A DNA stretch of 64,000 nucleotides from Mycobacterium intracellulare ATCC 13950. Its GTDB lineage: Bacteria > Actinomycetota > Actinomycetes > Mycobacteriales > Mycobacteriaceae. The position numbers were made by a program, and so were the translations under genes. Shown in pieces: positions 32,682-43,008 of the stretch (position 1 is the stretch's first letter; each line of letters begins with the position of its first letter). The notes below the pieces were generated by a model. It was given only the letters and a program-made list of their open reading frames with translations. It was not told the origin of the DNA and did no database searches. Location: contig NC_016946.1 of assembly GCF_000277125.1 (NCBI RefSeq), forward strand, positions 3,782,001 to 3,846,000. The letters are read 5' to 3'.

Positions 32682-34085
32682 TCACCCGGCCTGGATCCGC
32701 GCCCACGGGCGGGCCTCTTCGAGTTCGTAGGCGAGTTCGAGCAGCAGCGACTCCTGGCCCATACCGGTCGACAGCATCATGCCCACCGGCATGCCGTGGG
32801 CGGATTGGGCCAACGGCAGCGAGATCGCCGGTTCGCCGGTCACGTTGTGCAGCGGAGTGAACGACACCCACTCGATCAGCCGGTTGAGGACCTGCTGATA
32901 GTCGGTCGGCGCCAGGAACCCGATGCGGGGCGTCTCGTCGGCCAGGGTCGGCGTGAGCACCGCGTCGTAGGTGCCGTAGAACCGCGCGGTGCGCCGCCGC
33001 GCCCCGCGCAGGCGCATGATCGCCGCCGGGAGCCGGTGCAGGTGGCGGCCGGTGTGTCGCATGAGGCCCAGCGTCAGGCAGTCGAGCTTGGCGCGGTCGA
33101 ACGTCTCGCCGAACATGTGCCGTCCGCCGCGCACCTGGGCCAGCGCCAAAAATCCCCAATACAGCACGAAGTCGTCGACGAAACTGGCCGCCACCGGCGG
33201 TTCGTCGACGTGTTCGACGCGGTGGCCCAGCTCTTCGAGCAGGCCCGCGGATTTCAGCGTCAGCTCCCGCACCGCGGGGCTGCACTCGCGCTGGATCGAG
33301 CGGGTCAACACCGCGATCCGCAGCCGCTGCCGGCCGGGCCCGGTGACGTCCCCGACCGGGGCCAGCTTGGGGTTGCGCCAGATCCGCTCGGCCTCCCGGT
33401 AGAACGCCGCGGTGTCGCGCACCGAACGGGTCACCACGCCGTTGACGACGACGCCGACCGGCATCCGGCGCAGCACCGCGTCCAGGGGCAACCGCCCGCG
33501 CGACGGTTTGAGGCCGACGAGCCCGTTGCAGGACGCCGGGATGCGGATCGAGCCGCCGCCGTCGTTGGCGTGCGCGATCGGCACCACACCGGCGGCGACG
33601 AAGGCGCCCGACCCCGATGACGATGCGCCGGCGCTGTATTCGGTGTCCCACGGGTTGCGGACCGGGCCCAGCCGCGGGTGTTCGGCCGACGCGCTGAAAC
33701 CGAATTCCGAGAGCTGCGTCTTGCCCAGCGAGGTCATCCCGGTGGCCAGGTACAGCTGCGTGAACACGCTGTCGGCGACGGCGTCGCGGCGTGTCCACGC
33801 GTCGGTGCCGTGCATCGTGGGCTGCCCGGCGACGTCGACGTTGTCCTTGATGAACGTCGGGACGCCGGAAAAATAGCCGTCGGCCGCCTGCTCGGCGGCC
33901 GCCCGCGCTTGCCGAAAACCCGCGTACGCCAACCCGTTCAGGGCCGGGTCGACGGCTTCGGTGCGGGCGATCGCCGTCTCGACCGCCTCGGCCCTGCCGA
34001 CGCGTCCGGAGCGGATGGCCTCGGCGAGCCCGACCGCGTCGAGATCGCCGAGGGCGTCGTCGCCGAACGCGTGCACGTGCCGCAT
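32682..34085 (-). CDS. amiC: Amidase signature family protein (AmiC, Rv2888c-like)
   Basis: The 467-residue product is an amidase-signature enzyme with the Ser-cisSer-Lys triad: Lys in FIKDNVDVAG near residue 80, and the glycine/serine-rich block EYSAGASSSGSGAFVAAG. GGSIRIPASCNGLVGLKPS holds the nucleophilic region. It hydrolyses an amide whose identity cannot be read from sequence. It follows tsf by 31 bases on the same strand, as in M. tuberculosis, and ends against the convergent marR gene. Confidence 0.93.
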   Translation of the reverse strand: MRHVHAFGDDALGDLDAVGLAEAIRSGRVGRAEAVETAIARTEAVDPALNGLAYAGFRQARAAAEQAADGYFSGVPTFIKDNVDVAGQPTMHGTDAWTRRDAVADSVFTQLYLATGMTSLGKTQLSEFGFSASAEHPRLGPVRNPWDTEYSAGASSSGSGAFVAAGVVPIAHANDGGGSIRIPASCNGLVGLKPSRGRLPLDAVLRRMPVGVVVNGVVTRSVRDTAAFYREAERIWRNPKLAPVGDVTGPGRQRLRIAVLTRSIQRECSPAVRELTLKSAGLLEELGHRVEHVDEPPVAASFVDDFVLYWGFLALAQVRGGRHMFGETFDRAKLDCLTLGLMRHTGRHLHRLPAAIMRLRGARRRTARFYGTYDAVLTPTLADETPRIGFLAPTDYQQVLNRLIEWVSFTPLHNVTGEPAISLPLAQSAHGMPVGMMLSTGMGQESLLLELAYELEEARPWARIQAG

Positions 34086-34116
34086 AGCAGTGACGCTAGC
34101 CGCTCACGCGCGCCGG

Positions 34117-34944
34117 CTACGCCTGACCCACCTCGAAGCGCACGAACCGCGTCACCGTCACACCGGCGTCGTCGAGCAGGGCCTTGACCGTCTTCTTGCT
34201 GTCGGACACCGACGGCTGCTCGAGCAGCACGGCGTCCTTGAAGAAGCCGTTCAACCGGCCCTCGACGATCTTGGGCAGGGCCTGCTCGGGCTTGCCCTCC
34301 GCCTTGGCGGTTTCCTCGGCGATGCGGCGCTCGCTGGCCACCACGTCCTCGGGCACGTCGTCGCGGGACAGGTAGCGGGCCTTGAGCGCGGCGACCTGCA
34401 GGGCGACCGCGTGCGCGGCCTCCTTGTCGGAGCCCTGGTACTCGACCAGCACGCCCACCGCCGGGGGCAGGTCCGCCGCCCGCCGGTGCAGGTACGCCTC
34501 GACGGTGCCGTCGAAGTTCGCGACCCGGCGCAGCTCCAACTTCTCGCCGATCTTGGCCGACAGCTCGGCGATCGCCTGCTCGACGGTCTTGGTACCCGAG
34601 GTTTGGTCAATAGAAGAAGCCTTGAGCGCGTCGACGTCGGCGGCCTTCGACGACACGGCCGCGGCCACGATCTGGTCGGCCAGCGCCTGGAACTCCGCGT
34701 TCTTGGCCACGAAGTCGGTCTCGCTGTTCAACTCGATGAGCGCGCCGCCCTGGGTGGCGACCAGACCCTCGGCCGTCGCCCGCTCGGCGCGCTTGCCGAC
34801 GTCCTTGGCGCCCTTGATCCGGAGCGCCTCGACGGCCTTGTCGAAGTCGCCGTCGCTTTCGGCCAGCGCGTTCTTGCAGTCGAGCATGCCGGCACCGGTG
34901 AGTTCCCGAAGCCGCTTGACGTCGGCAGCGGCGAAGTTCGCCAA
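34117..34944 (-). CDS. tsf: Elongation factor Ts
   Basis: EF-Ts is the guanine nucleotide exchange factor for EF-Tu. The 275-residue product has the N-terminal UBA-like domain with [19 protein letters not shown], the TDFVAKN signature, and the core dimerisation regions. The C-terminus [12 protein letters not shown] fits the actinobacterial form. It starts 12 bases after rpsB, in the standard rpsB-tsf operon. Confidence 0.97.
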   Translation of the reverse strand: MANFAAADVKRLRELTGAGMLDCKNALAESDGDFDKAVEALRIKGAKDVGKRAERATAEGLVATQGGALIELNSETDFVAKNAEFQALADQIVAAAVSSKAADVDALKASSIDQTSGTKTVEQAIAELSAKIGEKLELRRVANFDGTVEAYLHRRAADLPPAVGVLVEYQGSDKEAAHAVALQVAALKARYLSRDDVPEDVVASERRIAEETAKAEGKPEQALPKIVEGRLNGFFKDAVLLEQPSVSDSKKTVKALLDDAGVTVTRFVRFEVGQA

Positions 34945-34956
34945 TGTTCAGCCTTC

Positions 34957-35793
34957 CTAGGAGGATTCAGTGGTGGTTGGTTCGGGGGTGCCCGCAGCGG
35001 CGTCGGTGGGGGCGCTGGCAGCGGCGGAGGCGAGCAGTTCCTGCTCCCATTCGGGCAGCGGCTCGGCGGCCTCGGCCTCGGGCTTGCCGTCGCCGCGGCC
35101 GACCCCGGCGCGGGCCTGCAGGCCCTCGGCGACGGCGGAGGCGATGACCTTGGTCAGCAACGCGGCCGACCGGATCGCGTCGTCGTTGCCCGGGATCGGG
35201 TAGTCGACCTCGTCGGGGTCGCAGTTGGTGTCCAGGATCGCGATGACCGGGATGCCGAGCTTGCGGGCCTCGCCGACGGCGATGTGCTCCTTGTTGGTGT
35301 CGACGACCCAGATGGCCGACGGCACCTTGGCCATGTCGCGGATACCGCCAAGGCTGCGGTCCAGCTTGTTCTTCTCGCGGGTCAGCATCAAGATTTCCTT
35401 CTTGGTGCGGCCCTCGAAGCCACCGGTCTGCTCCATCGCCTCGAGCTCCTTGAGGCGCTGCAGCCGCTTGTGCACGGTGGAGAAGTTGGTCAGCATGCCG
35501 CCCAGCCAGCGCTGGTTGACGTAGGGCATGCCGACGCGGGTCGCCTCGGCGGCGACGGATTCCTGGGCCTGCTTCTTGGTGCCGACGAACAGGACGGTGC
35601 CGCCGTGGGCGACGGTCTCCTTGACGAACTCGTACGCCTGGTCGATAAAGGTCAGCGTCTGCTGCAGGTCGATGATGTAGATGCCGTTGCGGTCGGTGAA
35701 GATGAACCGCTTCATCTTGGGATTCCACCGGCGGGTCTGGTGCCCGAAGTGGGTGCCGCTGTCGAGCAGCTGCTTCATGGTTACGACGGCCAT
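34957..35793 (-). CDS. rpsB: 30S ribosomal protein S2
   Basis: The 278-residue product has S2 features throughout: [54 protein letters not shown] and [17 protein letters not shown]. The last 45 residues are an acidic, Ala/Pro-rich extension typical of mycobacterial S2. It is the first gene of the rpsB-tsf operon, with the amidase gene close behind. Confidence 0.97.
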   Translation of the reverse strand: MAVVTMKQLLDSGTHFGHQTRRWNPKMKRFIFTDRNGIYIIDLQQTLTFIDQAYEFVKETVAHGGTVLFVGTKKQAQESVAAEATRVGMPYVNQRWLGGMLTNFSTVHKRLQRLKELEAMEQTGGFEGRTKKEILMLTREKNKLDRSLGGIRDMAKVPSAIWVVDTNKEHIAVGEARKLGIPVIAILDTNCDPDEVDYPIPGNDDAIRSAALLTKVIASAVAEGLQARAGVGRGDGKPEAEAAEPLPEWEQELLASAAASAPTDAAAGTPEPTTTESS

Positions 35794-36093
35794 GGTTGTG
35801 CCTTACTTGTGTCGGTTGTCGCCTGGCATCGGGTGAAGCCGGGCCCTGGCGCCTGCTGCGATGCCGGACCCGGCCGGAAAATCCGGTCGGGACCGCCCGG
35901 CACGCGATTGCGTTCTCCTCGTGGAACCGGAGACGCGATGCGGACGCGCGAAGTCAGCCCGCGGACGAGCTGCGACCAGCAGTTTACACCGGTTCGGCGG
36001 GTGCTTTTGCCACGCTTCCCCAGGCGGCGTCGCCGTCCACAGTGCCGGTGCGGCCGGGTGGCGTGGCCGGGCGGGCCGCGCTGAACTGCCTGG
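35794..36093. promoter_or_regulatory. Divergent intergenic region between rpsB and the M23 peptidase gene
   Basis: This 300-base spacer holds the rpsB promoter and untranslated leader (minus) and the promoter of the M23 gene (plus). CGGACCCGGCCGGAAAATCCGGTCGGGACC is interrupted dyad sequence (CCGGACCCGGCC-like arms around GAAAATC) that could fold in the rpsB leader. I saw no gene and no other clear element. Confidence 0.3.
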
Positions 36094-36609
36094 ATGCGGT
36101 GGATGGCGCTGACGTTGGGTGCGGCCCTGGTCAGCGCGGTGCCGGCGGCGGCCGACGACGATCGCCTGGACTGGCCGTTGCGCCCGCCGCCGGCCGTCAC
36201 CCGGGCGTTCGATGCCCCCGTGCAGGATTGGCATCCCGGCCACCGCGGTGTGGACCTGGCCGGCGCCGCCGGTCAGCCGGTGTACGCGGCGGGCGCGGCC
36301 ACCGTGGTCTTCGCCGGGCTGCTGGCGGGGCGGCCGGTGGTGTCGCTGGCGCATCCCGGGGGCTCGCGCACCAGCTACGAGCCGGTGCGGGCGGCCGTGC
36401 GGGCCGGGCAGTCGGTGGCGGCCGGGACCGTGATCGGGACGTTGATGGCCGGCCACCCGGGGTGCCGGGTCGCGGCGTGTTTGCACTGGGGCGCGATGTG
36501 GGGTCCGGCGTCGGGGGCCCACTATGTCGACCCGCTGGGCCTGCTGAGGTCGACGCCGATCCGGCTCAAGCCGCTGCGGCCGCCGGGCGACGCCGCGCAA
36601 CATGGGTAA
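36094..36609 (+). CDS. Secreted M23-family (LytM-like) peptidase (Rv2891-like)
   Basis: The 171-residue product has a signal peptide (MRWMALTLGAALVSAVPAAA) and an M23/lysostaphin-like domain. The metal-binding residues are visible as HRGVDLAG (His and Asp of the HxxxD motif) and HWGAMWG near residue 130 (HxH-equivalent site partly changed). It would act on peptidoglycan crossbridges or serve as a non-catalytic LytM activator; the metal site cannot be judged fully from sequence. It is divergent from rpsB and convergent with xerC. Confidence 0.88.
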   Translation: MRWMALTLGAALVSAVPAAADDDRLDWPLRPPPAVTRAFDAPVQDWHPGHRGVDLAGAAGQPVYAAGAATVVFAGLLAGRPVVSLAHPGGSRTSYEPVRAAVRAGQSVAAGTVIGTLMAGHPGCRVAACLHWGAMWGPASGAHYVDPLGLLRSTPIRLKPLRPPGDAAQHG

Positions 36610-36650
36610 CAGGCGCCACACGCGTCGCTGCGCGGGTGGACAGGCGTTGC

Positions 36651-36720
36651 GCCCACCTCCGAGCGACAATCTCGGGCGGGCCCATGACCTGCGAAAACGT
36701 GTTGTCGCTCGGAGGTGGGC
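36651..36720. repeat. Perfect 19-bp inverted repeat between convergent genes
   Basis: GCCCACCTCCGAGCGACAA at 36651-36669 is matched exactly by its reverse complement at 36702-36720, with a 32-base loop. It lies in the spacer between the M23 gene and convergent xerC, where it could serve as a shared terminator, but there is no U-tract. It could also be a short dispersed element or an mRNA-stabilising structure. Confidence 0.88.
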
Positions 36721-36819
36721 ACTCGCAGTGCGCCCTCCGCCAGCGCCTGGTGTGGCCGATGGGACTGGTGCGACGCGACGTGTGACGACGCCGGCCCGTC
36801 GCCCGGGCCGCGGCGGCGC

Positions 36820-37716
36820 TCAGGCGCGGGGGTGGGCTTGGTCGTGCACGGCGCGCAGCCGGGACACCGCGACGTGGGTGTAGAGCTGCGTGGTCGCCAG
36901 GCTGGAATGGCCGAGCAGCTCCTGGACGACGCGCAGGTCGGCGCCCCCTTCGAGGAGGTGTGTGGCCGCACTGTGCCGCAGGCCGTGCGGACCCATGTCC
37001 GGCGCGCCGTCCACCGCGGCGACGGTCTGGTGCACCACCGTGCGGGCCTGGCGGACGTCGATCCGGCGTCCCCGCGCGCCCAGCAGCAGCGCCGGGCCTG
37101 AGTCGGCGTTCACCAGGGCGGGACGCCCGTCGGCCAGCCACGCGTCGAGCGCCTCGGCGGCCGGCGCCCCGAACGGCACGCTGCGCTGCTTGTTGCCCTT
37201 GCCCAGGACGCGGACCAGCCGATGCCGGGTGTCCACGTCGTCGATGTCCAGGCCGCACAGCTCGCTGACGCGGATCCCGGTGGCATACAGCATCTCGACG
37301 ATGAGCCGGTCCCGCAGGGCCATCGGCTCACCTTGCTGCGCACCGGATTTGGCGGCGGCCAGGGCGTCGAGGGCCTGGTCCTGGCGCAGCACCGCGGGCA
37401 GGGTGCGGTGCGCCTTGGGAACCTGAAGCCGCGCGGCCGGATCCGTGTCCAGCAGGCCACGCCGGACGGCCCAGGCGGTGAACGCCTTGACCGCCGAGGT
37501 GCGCCGGGCCAGTGTCGTGCGGGCGACGCCGGCCGCGGCCGCGGCGGACAACCACGAGCGCAGCAGCGGCAGGCTCAACCCGTCCAGGCCGGCGCCGCGC
37601 TCCGCGGCGAACGCGAGCAGCGAGCGCAGGTCGCCCAGGTAGGCGCGGCGGGTGTGCGCCGAACGCAGGCACTGCAAATCCAGGTATTCGTCGAACTCCT
37701 CGAGGATCGCCTGCAC
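36820..37716 (-). CDS. xerC: Tyrosine recombinase XerC
   Basis: XerC, with XerD, resolves chromosome dimers at dif. The 298-residue product has the SAM-like N-terminal domain ([22 protein letters not shown]) and the catalytic residues of the family: Arg in [12 protein letters not shown], His-x-x-Arg in [13 protein letters not shown], and His plus the tyrosine nucleophile in [15 protein letters not shown]. The GTG at 37716 matches the recalled mycobacterial N-terminus; an upstream extension is not supported. It converges on the M23 gene. Confidence 0.96.
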   Translation of the reverse strand: MQAILEEFDEYLDLQCLRSAHTRRAYLGDLRSLLAFAAERGAGLDGLSLPLLRSWLSAAAAAGVARTTLARRTSAVKAFTAWAVRRGLLDTDPAARLQVPKAHRTLPAVLRQDQALDALAAAKSGAQQGEPMALRDRLIVEMLYATGIRVSELCGLDIDDVDTRHRLVRVLGKGNKQRSVPFGAPAAEALDAWLADGRPALVNADSGPALLLGARGRRIDVRQARTVVHQTVAAVDGAPDMGPHGLRHSAATHLLEGGADLRVVQELLGHSSLATTQLYTHVAVSRLRAVHDQAHPRA

Positions 37717-37748
37717 TCCCCCACGGTCGCAGGGCCGGCCGGGGCGCT

Positions 37749-38909
37749 CTAGCCGACGCGCCGCAGCGTGTCCGGGCTGAGATCTTTGAGCGTGGGATAG
37801 CCGTCGACGGCCATGATGAGGTCCGTCTCGGCGAGGATCGAGCGCAGCACGTGCACGATGCCGTCGTCGCCGCCGAGCGCCAGGCCGTAGGCGTAGGGCC
37901 GGCCGATACCCACGGCCGTCGCGCCCAGCGCGAGCGCCTTGACGACGTCGGCCCCGCTGCGCACGCCCGAGTCGAACAGCACGGGCAGCCCGTCGGCGGC
38001 CTCGACGACGCCCGGCAGGCAGTCCAGCGCGGGCAGGCCGCCGTTGGCCTGGCGCCCACCGTGGGTGGAGCAGTAGATGCCGTCGACGCCGCCGTCCTTG
38101 GCCCGCCGGGCGTCGTCGGGATGGCAGATGCCCTTGATGATCAGCGGCAGGTCGGTCAGTGACCGCAGCCATTCGAGGTCGTCCCAGGTCAACGGGTTTC
38201 CGAAGGTCGTGATCCACTGCAGCACGGTGCCTTGCGGGTCCTCCTCGGGCGGGCGCTGCAGGCCGGCGCGGAAGATCGGATCGCTGGTGTAGTTGCTCAG
38301 GCAGAGCCCCCGCAATTGGGGGAAGTTGGCCGTGGACAGGTCGCGCGGGCGCCACCCGGGAATCCAGGTGTCGAGGGTGACGATGATGCCCTGGAAGCCG
38401 GCGGCTTCGGCCCGCCGCACGAGGCTGGCGGCCAGGTCACGATCCTTCGGCGTGTAGAGCTGGAAGAAGCCGGGGGTATCGCCGAACTGGGCGGCGACGT
38501 CTTCCATCGGGTCGGCGGTCAGCGTCGAAACCACCATCGGGACACCGGTTCTCGCGGCCGCGCGCGCGGTGGCCAGGTCACCGTGGCCGTCTTGGGCGCA
38601 GATGCCGATGACGCCGATCGGCGCCATGAACACCGGTGATGGCAAGGTCAGGCCGAACATCTGGACCGACAGGTCGCGGTCGGCGGCGCCGACGAACATG
38701 CGCGGGATCAGGCCCCAGCGATCGAACGCCTCCCGGTTGGCCCGCTGCGTGCGTTCGTCACCGGCGCCGCCGGCGACGTACGACCACACCGACGGCGACA
38801 TCGCCCGCTCGGCGCGGGCCTCCAACTCCGCGAAGGCCATCGGCAGCGGGGGCGCGATTCCGCCCAGGCCCTTGAAGTAGATCTCGTTCTGGTAGTCCGC
38901 GAATGCCAT
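37749..38909 (-). CDS. FMN-dependent alpha-hydroxy-acid oxidising enzyme (lactate 2-monooxygenase-like)
   Basis: The 386-residue product is a TIM-barrel flavoenzyme of the lactate oxidase family. FMN and catalytic blocks are seen in [54 protein letters not shown] and [17 protein letters not shown], where His and Arg serve in 2-hydroxyacid oxidation. The last block matches M. smegmatis lactate 2-monooxygenase as I recall it. It lies 32 bases upstream of xerC on the same strand. The substrate is inferred to be lactate or a related 2-hydroxyacid. Confidence 0.88.
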   Translation of the reverse strand: MAFADYQNEIYFKGLGGIAPPLPMAFAELEARAERAMSPSVWSYVAGGAGDERTQRANREAFDRWGLIPRMFVGAADRDLSVQMFGLTLPSPVFMAPIGVIGICAQDGHGDLATARAAARTGVPMVVSTLTADPMEDVAAQFGDTPGFFQLYTPKDRDLAASLVRRAEAAGFQGIIVTLDTWIPGWRPRDLSTANFPQLRGLCLSNYTSDPIFRAGLQRPPEEDPQGTVLQWITTFGNPLTWDDLEWLRSLTDLPLIIKGICHPDDARRAKDGGVDGIYCSTHGGRQANGGLPALDCLPGVVEAADGLPVLFDSGVRSGADVVKALALGATAVGIGRPYAYGLALGGDDGIVHVLRSILAETDLIMAVDGYPTLKDLSPDTLRRVG

Positions 38910-38934
38910 GGAAACGAGAATGCCAGTCGAGCGG

Positions 38935-39804
38935 TCAGGCGGACGAGTTCGCCGTCTCCGCCTCGGATTCTGACTGGGCGAGTTCTTTCTTCCACTGGCG
39001 GAAGGTCTCTTCGGTGCGGCCGCGGCGCCAGTAACCCGAGATGGACGACGCCCATTTCGCGTCCACGCCCCGCTCCTTGCGGATGTAGGGCCGCAGGTTG
39101 TGCATGACCGTCTGCGCCTCGCCGTGGATGAACACGTGCACCTGCCCCGGCAGCCACGGGGCGCTGGTGACGGCCTCGATCAGCGGGGCGTGATCGCCGG
39201 CGCGGTCCTCGGGCACCAGGTCGGCGCGTCCGCCGCGATACACCCAGTGCACCTCGACGCCATCCGGTGCGGTCAGCGGGATCTCGTCCTCCGGCCCCGC
39301 CACCTCGATGAACGCCTTCCCGACCGCGCTGGGCGGCAACGCCTCCAGGGCCGCGGCGATGGCCGGCAGCGCCGATTCGTCGCCGGCCAGCAGGTGCCAG
39401 TCGGCGGCGGGGTCCGGCGTGTAGGCGCCGCCGGGGCCCATCAGGTAGATCGGCTGGCCGGGCTGGGCGGTGGCCGCCCACTGGCCGGCCGTCCCGTGCT
39501 CACCGTGCACGACGATGTCCAGCGCGATCTGGCGGGCCTCGACGTCGACGTGCCGGACGGTGAGGGTGCGCACCGTGGGCCTCTTCTCCGGGGGCAGACC
39601 GGCGAAGCTGTCCAGGGTGAGCGGCTCGGGAAGACCGGCGACGTCCACGTCGTCGGCGACGAACGCCAGCTTGACGTAGGAGTCGGTGAACTTGCTGGGC
39701 ACGAAGGCGTCAAAATTCTTGCCCCGCAGCACCACCCGCACCATGTGCGGGGTGAGTTGCTCGGTACCGACAACTTCGAAGCATTGCAGCGGTCGACCTG
39801 CCAC
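38935..39804 (-). CDS. viuB: Siderophore-interacting FAD reductase (ViuB, Rv2895c-like)
   Basis: The 289-residue protein belongs to the siderophore-interacting/ViuB family, which uses FAD and NAD(P)H to reduce ferric siderophores and release iron in the cytosol. An FAD-binding barrel (residues 1-125, [23 protein letters not shown]) precedes a NAD(P)-binding domain with [32 protein letters not shown] and [17 protein letters not shown]. It lies just upstream of the lactate monooxygenase-like gene. No iron box was recognised upstream. Confidence 0.92.
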   Translation of the reverse strand: MAGRPLQCFEVVGTEQLTPHMVRVVLRGKNFDAFVPSKFTDSYVKLAFVADDVDVAGLPEPLTLDSFAGLPPEKRPTVRTLTVRHVDVEARQIALDIVVHGEHGTAGQWAATAQPGQPIYLMGPGGAYTPDPAADWHLLAGDESALPAIAAALEALPPSAVGKAFIEVAGPEDEIPLTAPDGVEVHWVYRGGRADLVPEDRAGDHAPLIEAVTSAPWLPGQVHVFIHGEAQTVMHNLRPYIRKERGVDAKWASSISGYWRRGRTEETFRQWKKELAQSESEAETANSSA

Positions 39805-39837
39805 GTGTCCTCCTGTCCGACGCCCGACCCGCCTCGA

Positions 39838-41007
39838 CTATACGAGCCGCGGCGTTGAGGCAGCGTGGCCCGCGGTCGCCCGGACGATTCGCCACAGCCC
39901 GTCCTGGCGCTGTACCAACCCGGCCAACTCGAGCATCGCCAGCGGCCCCAGCGCCTGCTCGGGCACCAGCCCCGACGCGACCGCGATCTCGTCGACCGTG
40001 GCGGCGCCGCGGCCGGGCAACGCCTCGTATACCCGGCGCTCGGCCTCGCTCAGGCCGTCCAACGGCGTGACCGGCCGCGGCTCGTCGGGCGCCAGTTCGC
40101 CGATGTGGCCGATCAACTCGACGATGTGCTCGGCGCGGGTGACCAGCTCGGCGCCGTCGCGCAGCAGCGCGTGGCAACCCGCCGACGCCGACGAGGTAAC
40201 GGGTCCGGGCACCGCGGCCACCACCCGCCCCAGCGCCCGCGCCCAGGCCGCGGTGTTCGCCGCCCCGCTGCGCAGGCCCGCTTCCACCACCACCGCCGCG
40301 CCGGAGACGGCGGCCACCAGGCGATTGCGGGTCAGGAACCGGTGACGGGCCGGGCGGACGCCGGGGGCGTATTCGGTGAACAACAGCCCCTGCTGGCCGA
40401 TGCGGTGCAGCAGCGCGGTGTGACCGGCCGGGTAGGGGACGTCGAGCCCGCCCGCGAGGACCGCCACGGTGATGCCGTCGCAATCCAGCACGGCCCGGTG
40501 GGCCGCGCCGTCGATGCCGTAGGCACCGCCCGAGACGACGGCCACGTCGCGTTGCGCCAGGTCGGCGGCGAGTTCGGCGGCCATCTGCTCGCCATAGGCC
40601 GTCGAGGCGCGCGTCCCCACCACGGCGGCGGCCCGCTGCGCGACCTCGTCGAGTCGGGCGGGCCCCTGCGCCCACAACACCATCGGCGGGCCGCCGCGCC
40701 GCCGTGCTTCGGCGCCGCCGAACGCGGCGAACGCCAGCACCGGCCACTCGTCGTCGTCGGGCGTGATCAACCGGCCGCCCCGCCGGGCGATCGCCTCGAG
40801 ATCGGCCGCCGACGTGTCGATGTCGCGCCTGGCCTCGGTGTGCCGGGCCAGGACGTCGTCGACCGCGCCCCGCCGGACCCGCTCGGCCGCCTCGACCGGG
40901 CCGACACGCCGCGCCAGGGCGGCGAGCCCGGCGCAGGGCGGTTCGGCCACCCGGGACAGATACGCCCACGCCCGCAGCGCGCGCTGCCGGCCGGTCGGGG
41001 CGCTCAC
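39838..41007 (-). CDS. dprA: DNA-processing protein DprA
   Basis: DprA protects single-stranded DNA and loads RecA during transformation; in non-transformable bacteria its role is unclear. The 389-residue product has the Rossmann-like core AVVGTRASTAYGEQMA, VVSGGAYGIDGAAHRAVL, AVLAGGLDVPYPAGH, TRNRLVAAVSGAAVVVEAGLRSG and VPGPVTSSASAG, followed by a C-terminal winged helix (TVDEIAVASGLVPEQALG). The GTG start overlaps the comM stop by three bases, indicating translational coupling. The comM-dprA-yraN order is conserved in actinobacteria. Confidence 0.95.
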   Translation of the reverse strand: MSAPTGRQRALRAWAYLSRVAEPPCAGLAALARRVGPVEAAERVRRGAVDDVLARHTEARRDIDTSAADLEAIARRGGRLITPDDDEWPVLAFAAFGGAEARRRGGPPMVLWAQGPARLDEVAQRAAAVVGTRASTAYGEQMAAELAADLAQRDVAVVSGGAYGIDGAAHRAVLDCDGITVAVLAGGLDVPYPAGHTALLHRIGQQGLLFTEYAPGVRPARHRFLTRNRLVAAVSGAAVVVEAGLRSGAANTAAWARALGRVVAAVPGPVTSSASAGCHALLRDGAELVTRAEHIVELIGHIGELAPDEPRPVTPLDGLSEAERRVYEALPGRGAATVDEIAVASGLVPEQALGPLAMLELAGLVQRQDGLWRIVRATAGHAASTPRLV

Positions 41008-42515
41008 CGCTGCGTCCCCGGCTGGCGAAAGCTCAGTGCGGCGGCGACCTCGTCGAGCCCGGGCGACGTGCGGCCCGCCAGGTCGGCCAGGCTCCACGCG
41101 ACCCGCAGCGTGCGGTCGAGGCCCCGGATGCTGATCAGGCCGCGATCCAGCGCCCTTTGCAGCGGCTCCATCGCCGCTTTGCTGGGGCGGAACTTTCGGC
41201 GCAGCAGGGTCCCGCTGACTTCGGCATTGGTGCGAAAGCCGTGCGGCTGCCAGCGCTGCGCGGCGGCCGCACGGGCGGCCGCCACCCGCTGACGCACCTG
41301 TGCCGTGGATTCGCCGTCGCGACCCGAGAACGCCGTCGCCCGCACCGGATCCATCTGCACCCGCAGGTCCACGCGGTCCAGCAACGGCCCGGACAACTTG
41401 CCCAGGTAGCGGCGTTTGGTCGCCGCCGGGCACATGCAGTCCCGCGGATCGGCCGGCGCGCACGGGCACAGGTTGGCGGCCAGCACCAGCTGGAACCGGG
41501 CCGGATAGCACGCCACCCCGTCGCGGCGGGCGAGGCGAATCTCGCCGTCCTCCAACGGTGTTCGCAAGGCCTCTAAAGCGCTGACCCGGATCTCGGCGCA
41601 CTCGTCGAGGAACAGCACCCCGCGGTGGGCCCGGCTGACGGCGCCCGGTCGCGCCATCCCGGAGCCCCCGCCGACCAGGGCCGCCACGCTGGAACTGTGG
41701 TGGGGCGCCACGAACGGCGCCCGGGTGATCAACGGTGTGTCCCCCGACAGCAGCCCGGCCACCGAGTGGATCGCGGTGACCTCCAGCGACTCGCTCTCCG
41801 ACAGCGGCGGTAGCAGGCCCGGAAGGCGTTGCGCCAGCATCGTTTTGCCCACACCGGGCGGCCCGGTGAGCATGAGGTGGTGCGCGCCGGCGGCGGCCAC
41901 CTCCACCGCGAAGCGCGCCTGCGTCTGGCCGACCACGTCGACCAGGTCCACCACCGGCTCCTCCGGCGTGCGGTCCGGATTGACCCGGTTGTGCAGGGCG
42001 CCGGTGCCGCCGAGCCATTTCTTCAGCTGCCCCAGGGTCCGCACGCCCCACACGTCGATGCCGTCCACCAGGCTGGCCTCGGCGAGGTTGTCCGCCGGGA
42101 CCACCACGGCCGGCCATCCGTCGCGCTTGGCGGCGAGCACGGCGGGCAGCACCCCGCGCACCGGCCGGACCCGCCCGTCCAGCGAAAGCTCGCCCAGCAG
42201 CACGGTCTTCTCCAGCCGGTCCCACGGGTTTTTTCGCTGCGCCGAGAGCACCGCCGCGGCCAGGGCGATGTCGTACACGCTGCCCATTTTCGGCAGCGTC
42301 GCCGGCGACAACGCCAGCGTGAGCCGCGCCATGGGCCAGTCGTTGCCGCAATTGGTGACCGCGGCCCGGACCCGGTCGCGCGACTCCTGCAGCGCGGCGT
42401 CGGGCAGACCCACCAGGTGCACGCCCGGCAGTCCGGACGTGATGTCGGCTTCGATCTCCACGATCTCGCCGTCCACGCCGCGCACCGCGACGGAGAACGC
42501 GCGCCCCAGCGCCAT
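41004..42515 (-). CDS. comM: ComM/YifB family AAA+ ATPase (magnesium chelatase-like)
   Basis: ComM is a hexameric AAA+ helicase that promotes branch migration in recombination. The 503-residue product has an N-terminal domain (MALGRAFSVAVRGVDGEIVE, LPGVHLVGLPD) and the AAA core with Walker A in LTGPPGVGKTMLAQRLPG. Walker B is in GVLFLDECAEI, and a zinc-like cysteine group follows (LCPCAPADPRDCMC). The stop overlaps the dprA start and the start overlaps the yraN stop (ATGA). The start is set by this overlap. Confidence 0.95.
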   Translation of the reverse strand: MALGRAFSVAVRGVDGEIVEIEADITSGLPGVHLVGLPDAALQESRDRVRAAVTNCGNDWPMARLTLALSPATLPKMGSVYDIALAAAVLSAQRKNPWDRLEKTVLLGELSLDGRVRPVRGVLPAVLAAKRDGWPAVVVPADNLAEASLVDGIDVWGVRTLGQLKKWLGGTGALHNRVNPDRTPEEPVVDLVDVVGQTQARFAVEVAAAGAHHLMLTGPPGVGKTMLAQRLPGLLPPLSESESLEVTAIHSVAGLLSGDTPLITRAPFVAPHHSSSVAALVGGGSGMARPGAVSRAHRGVLFLDECAEIRVSALEALRTPLEDGEIRLARRDGVACYPARFQLVLAANLCPCAPADPRDCMCPAATKRRYLGKLSGPLLDRVDLRVQMDPVRATAFSGRDGESTAQVRQRVAAARAAAAQRWQPHGFRTNAEVSGTLLRRKFRPSKAAMEPLQRALDRGLISIRGLDRTLRVAWSLADLAGRTSPGLDEVAAALSFRQPGTQR

Positions 42516-42889
42516 CAGCCGACGCCTTGCAGGTGGGTGATCTCCGGGGTGCGCCGGCGTCCGACCCGCACGCCGATCACGTCGATGCGGATCGCCGCCC
42601 ACCGCCGGTCCTGGCCGGCCAGCCACAGCCCGGCCAGCCTGCGCAGCCGCCGGACCTTGCGCGGGGTCACCGCGTGCGCCAGTCCCCCGTAGCCGTCGCC
42701 GGTGCGGGTCTTGACCTCGACGAACACCGCCGTGCCGGCGCGGTCGCAGGCGATGATGTCGAGTTCGCCGTAGCGGCAGCGCCAGTTGCGGTGCAGGATC
42801 CGCAATCCCGCCCGCGTCAGGTGGTCCACGGCGAGCGCCTCGCCCATGGCCCCCAGTTGGATCCGGGTCATCGTCGTTTCGGTTGTCAT
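42515..42889 (-). CDS. YraN/UPF0102 nuclease-fold protein (Rv2898c-like)
   Basis: The 124-residue product begins MTTETTMTRIQLGAMGE and has the restriction-nuclease-like core: NWRCRYGELDIIACD and VFVEVKTRTG, giving the GELD...ExK catalytic arrangement. The family's role is unknown, probably in DNA processing. The ATG at 42889 matches the usual N-terminus; a GTG at 42898 would add three residues. It is coupled to comM by an ATGA overlap. Confidence 0.93.
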   Translation of the reverse strand: MTTETTMTRIQLGAMGEALAVDHLTRAGLRILHRNWRCRYGELDIIACDRAGTAVFVEVKTRTGDGYGGLAHAVTPRKVRRLRRLAGLWLAGQDRRWAAIRIDVIGVRVGRRRTPEITHLQGVG

Positions 42890-43008
42890 GCGGGCCACGG
42901 TGCCCGCCGGGGCCGACGGGTCGGGCCGCCGTCGCGGGCCGCGGCCGCCCGCGCCCGCGGGTTATCCCCAGTGCGGCCTCCATCCACAGGAGGCCGGGCA
43001 ACACTGGG

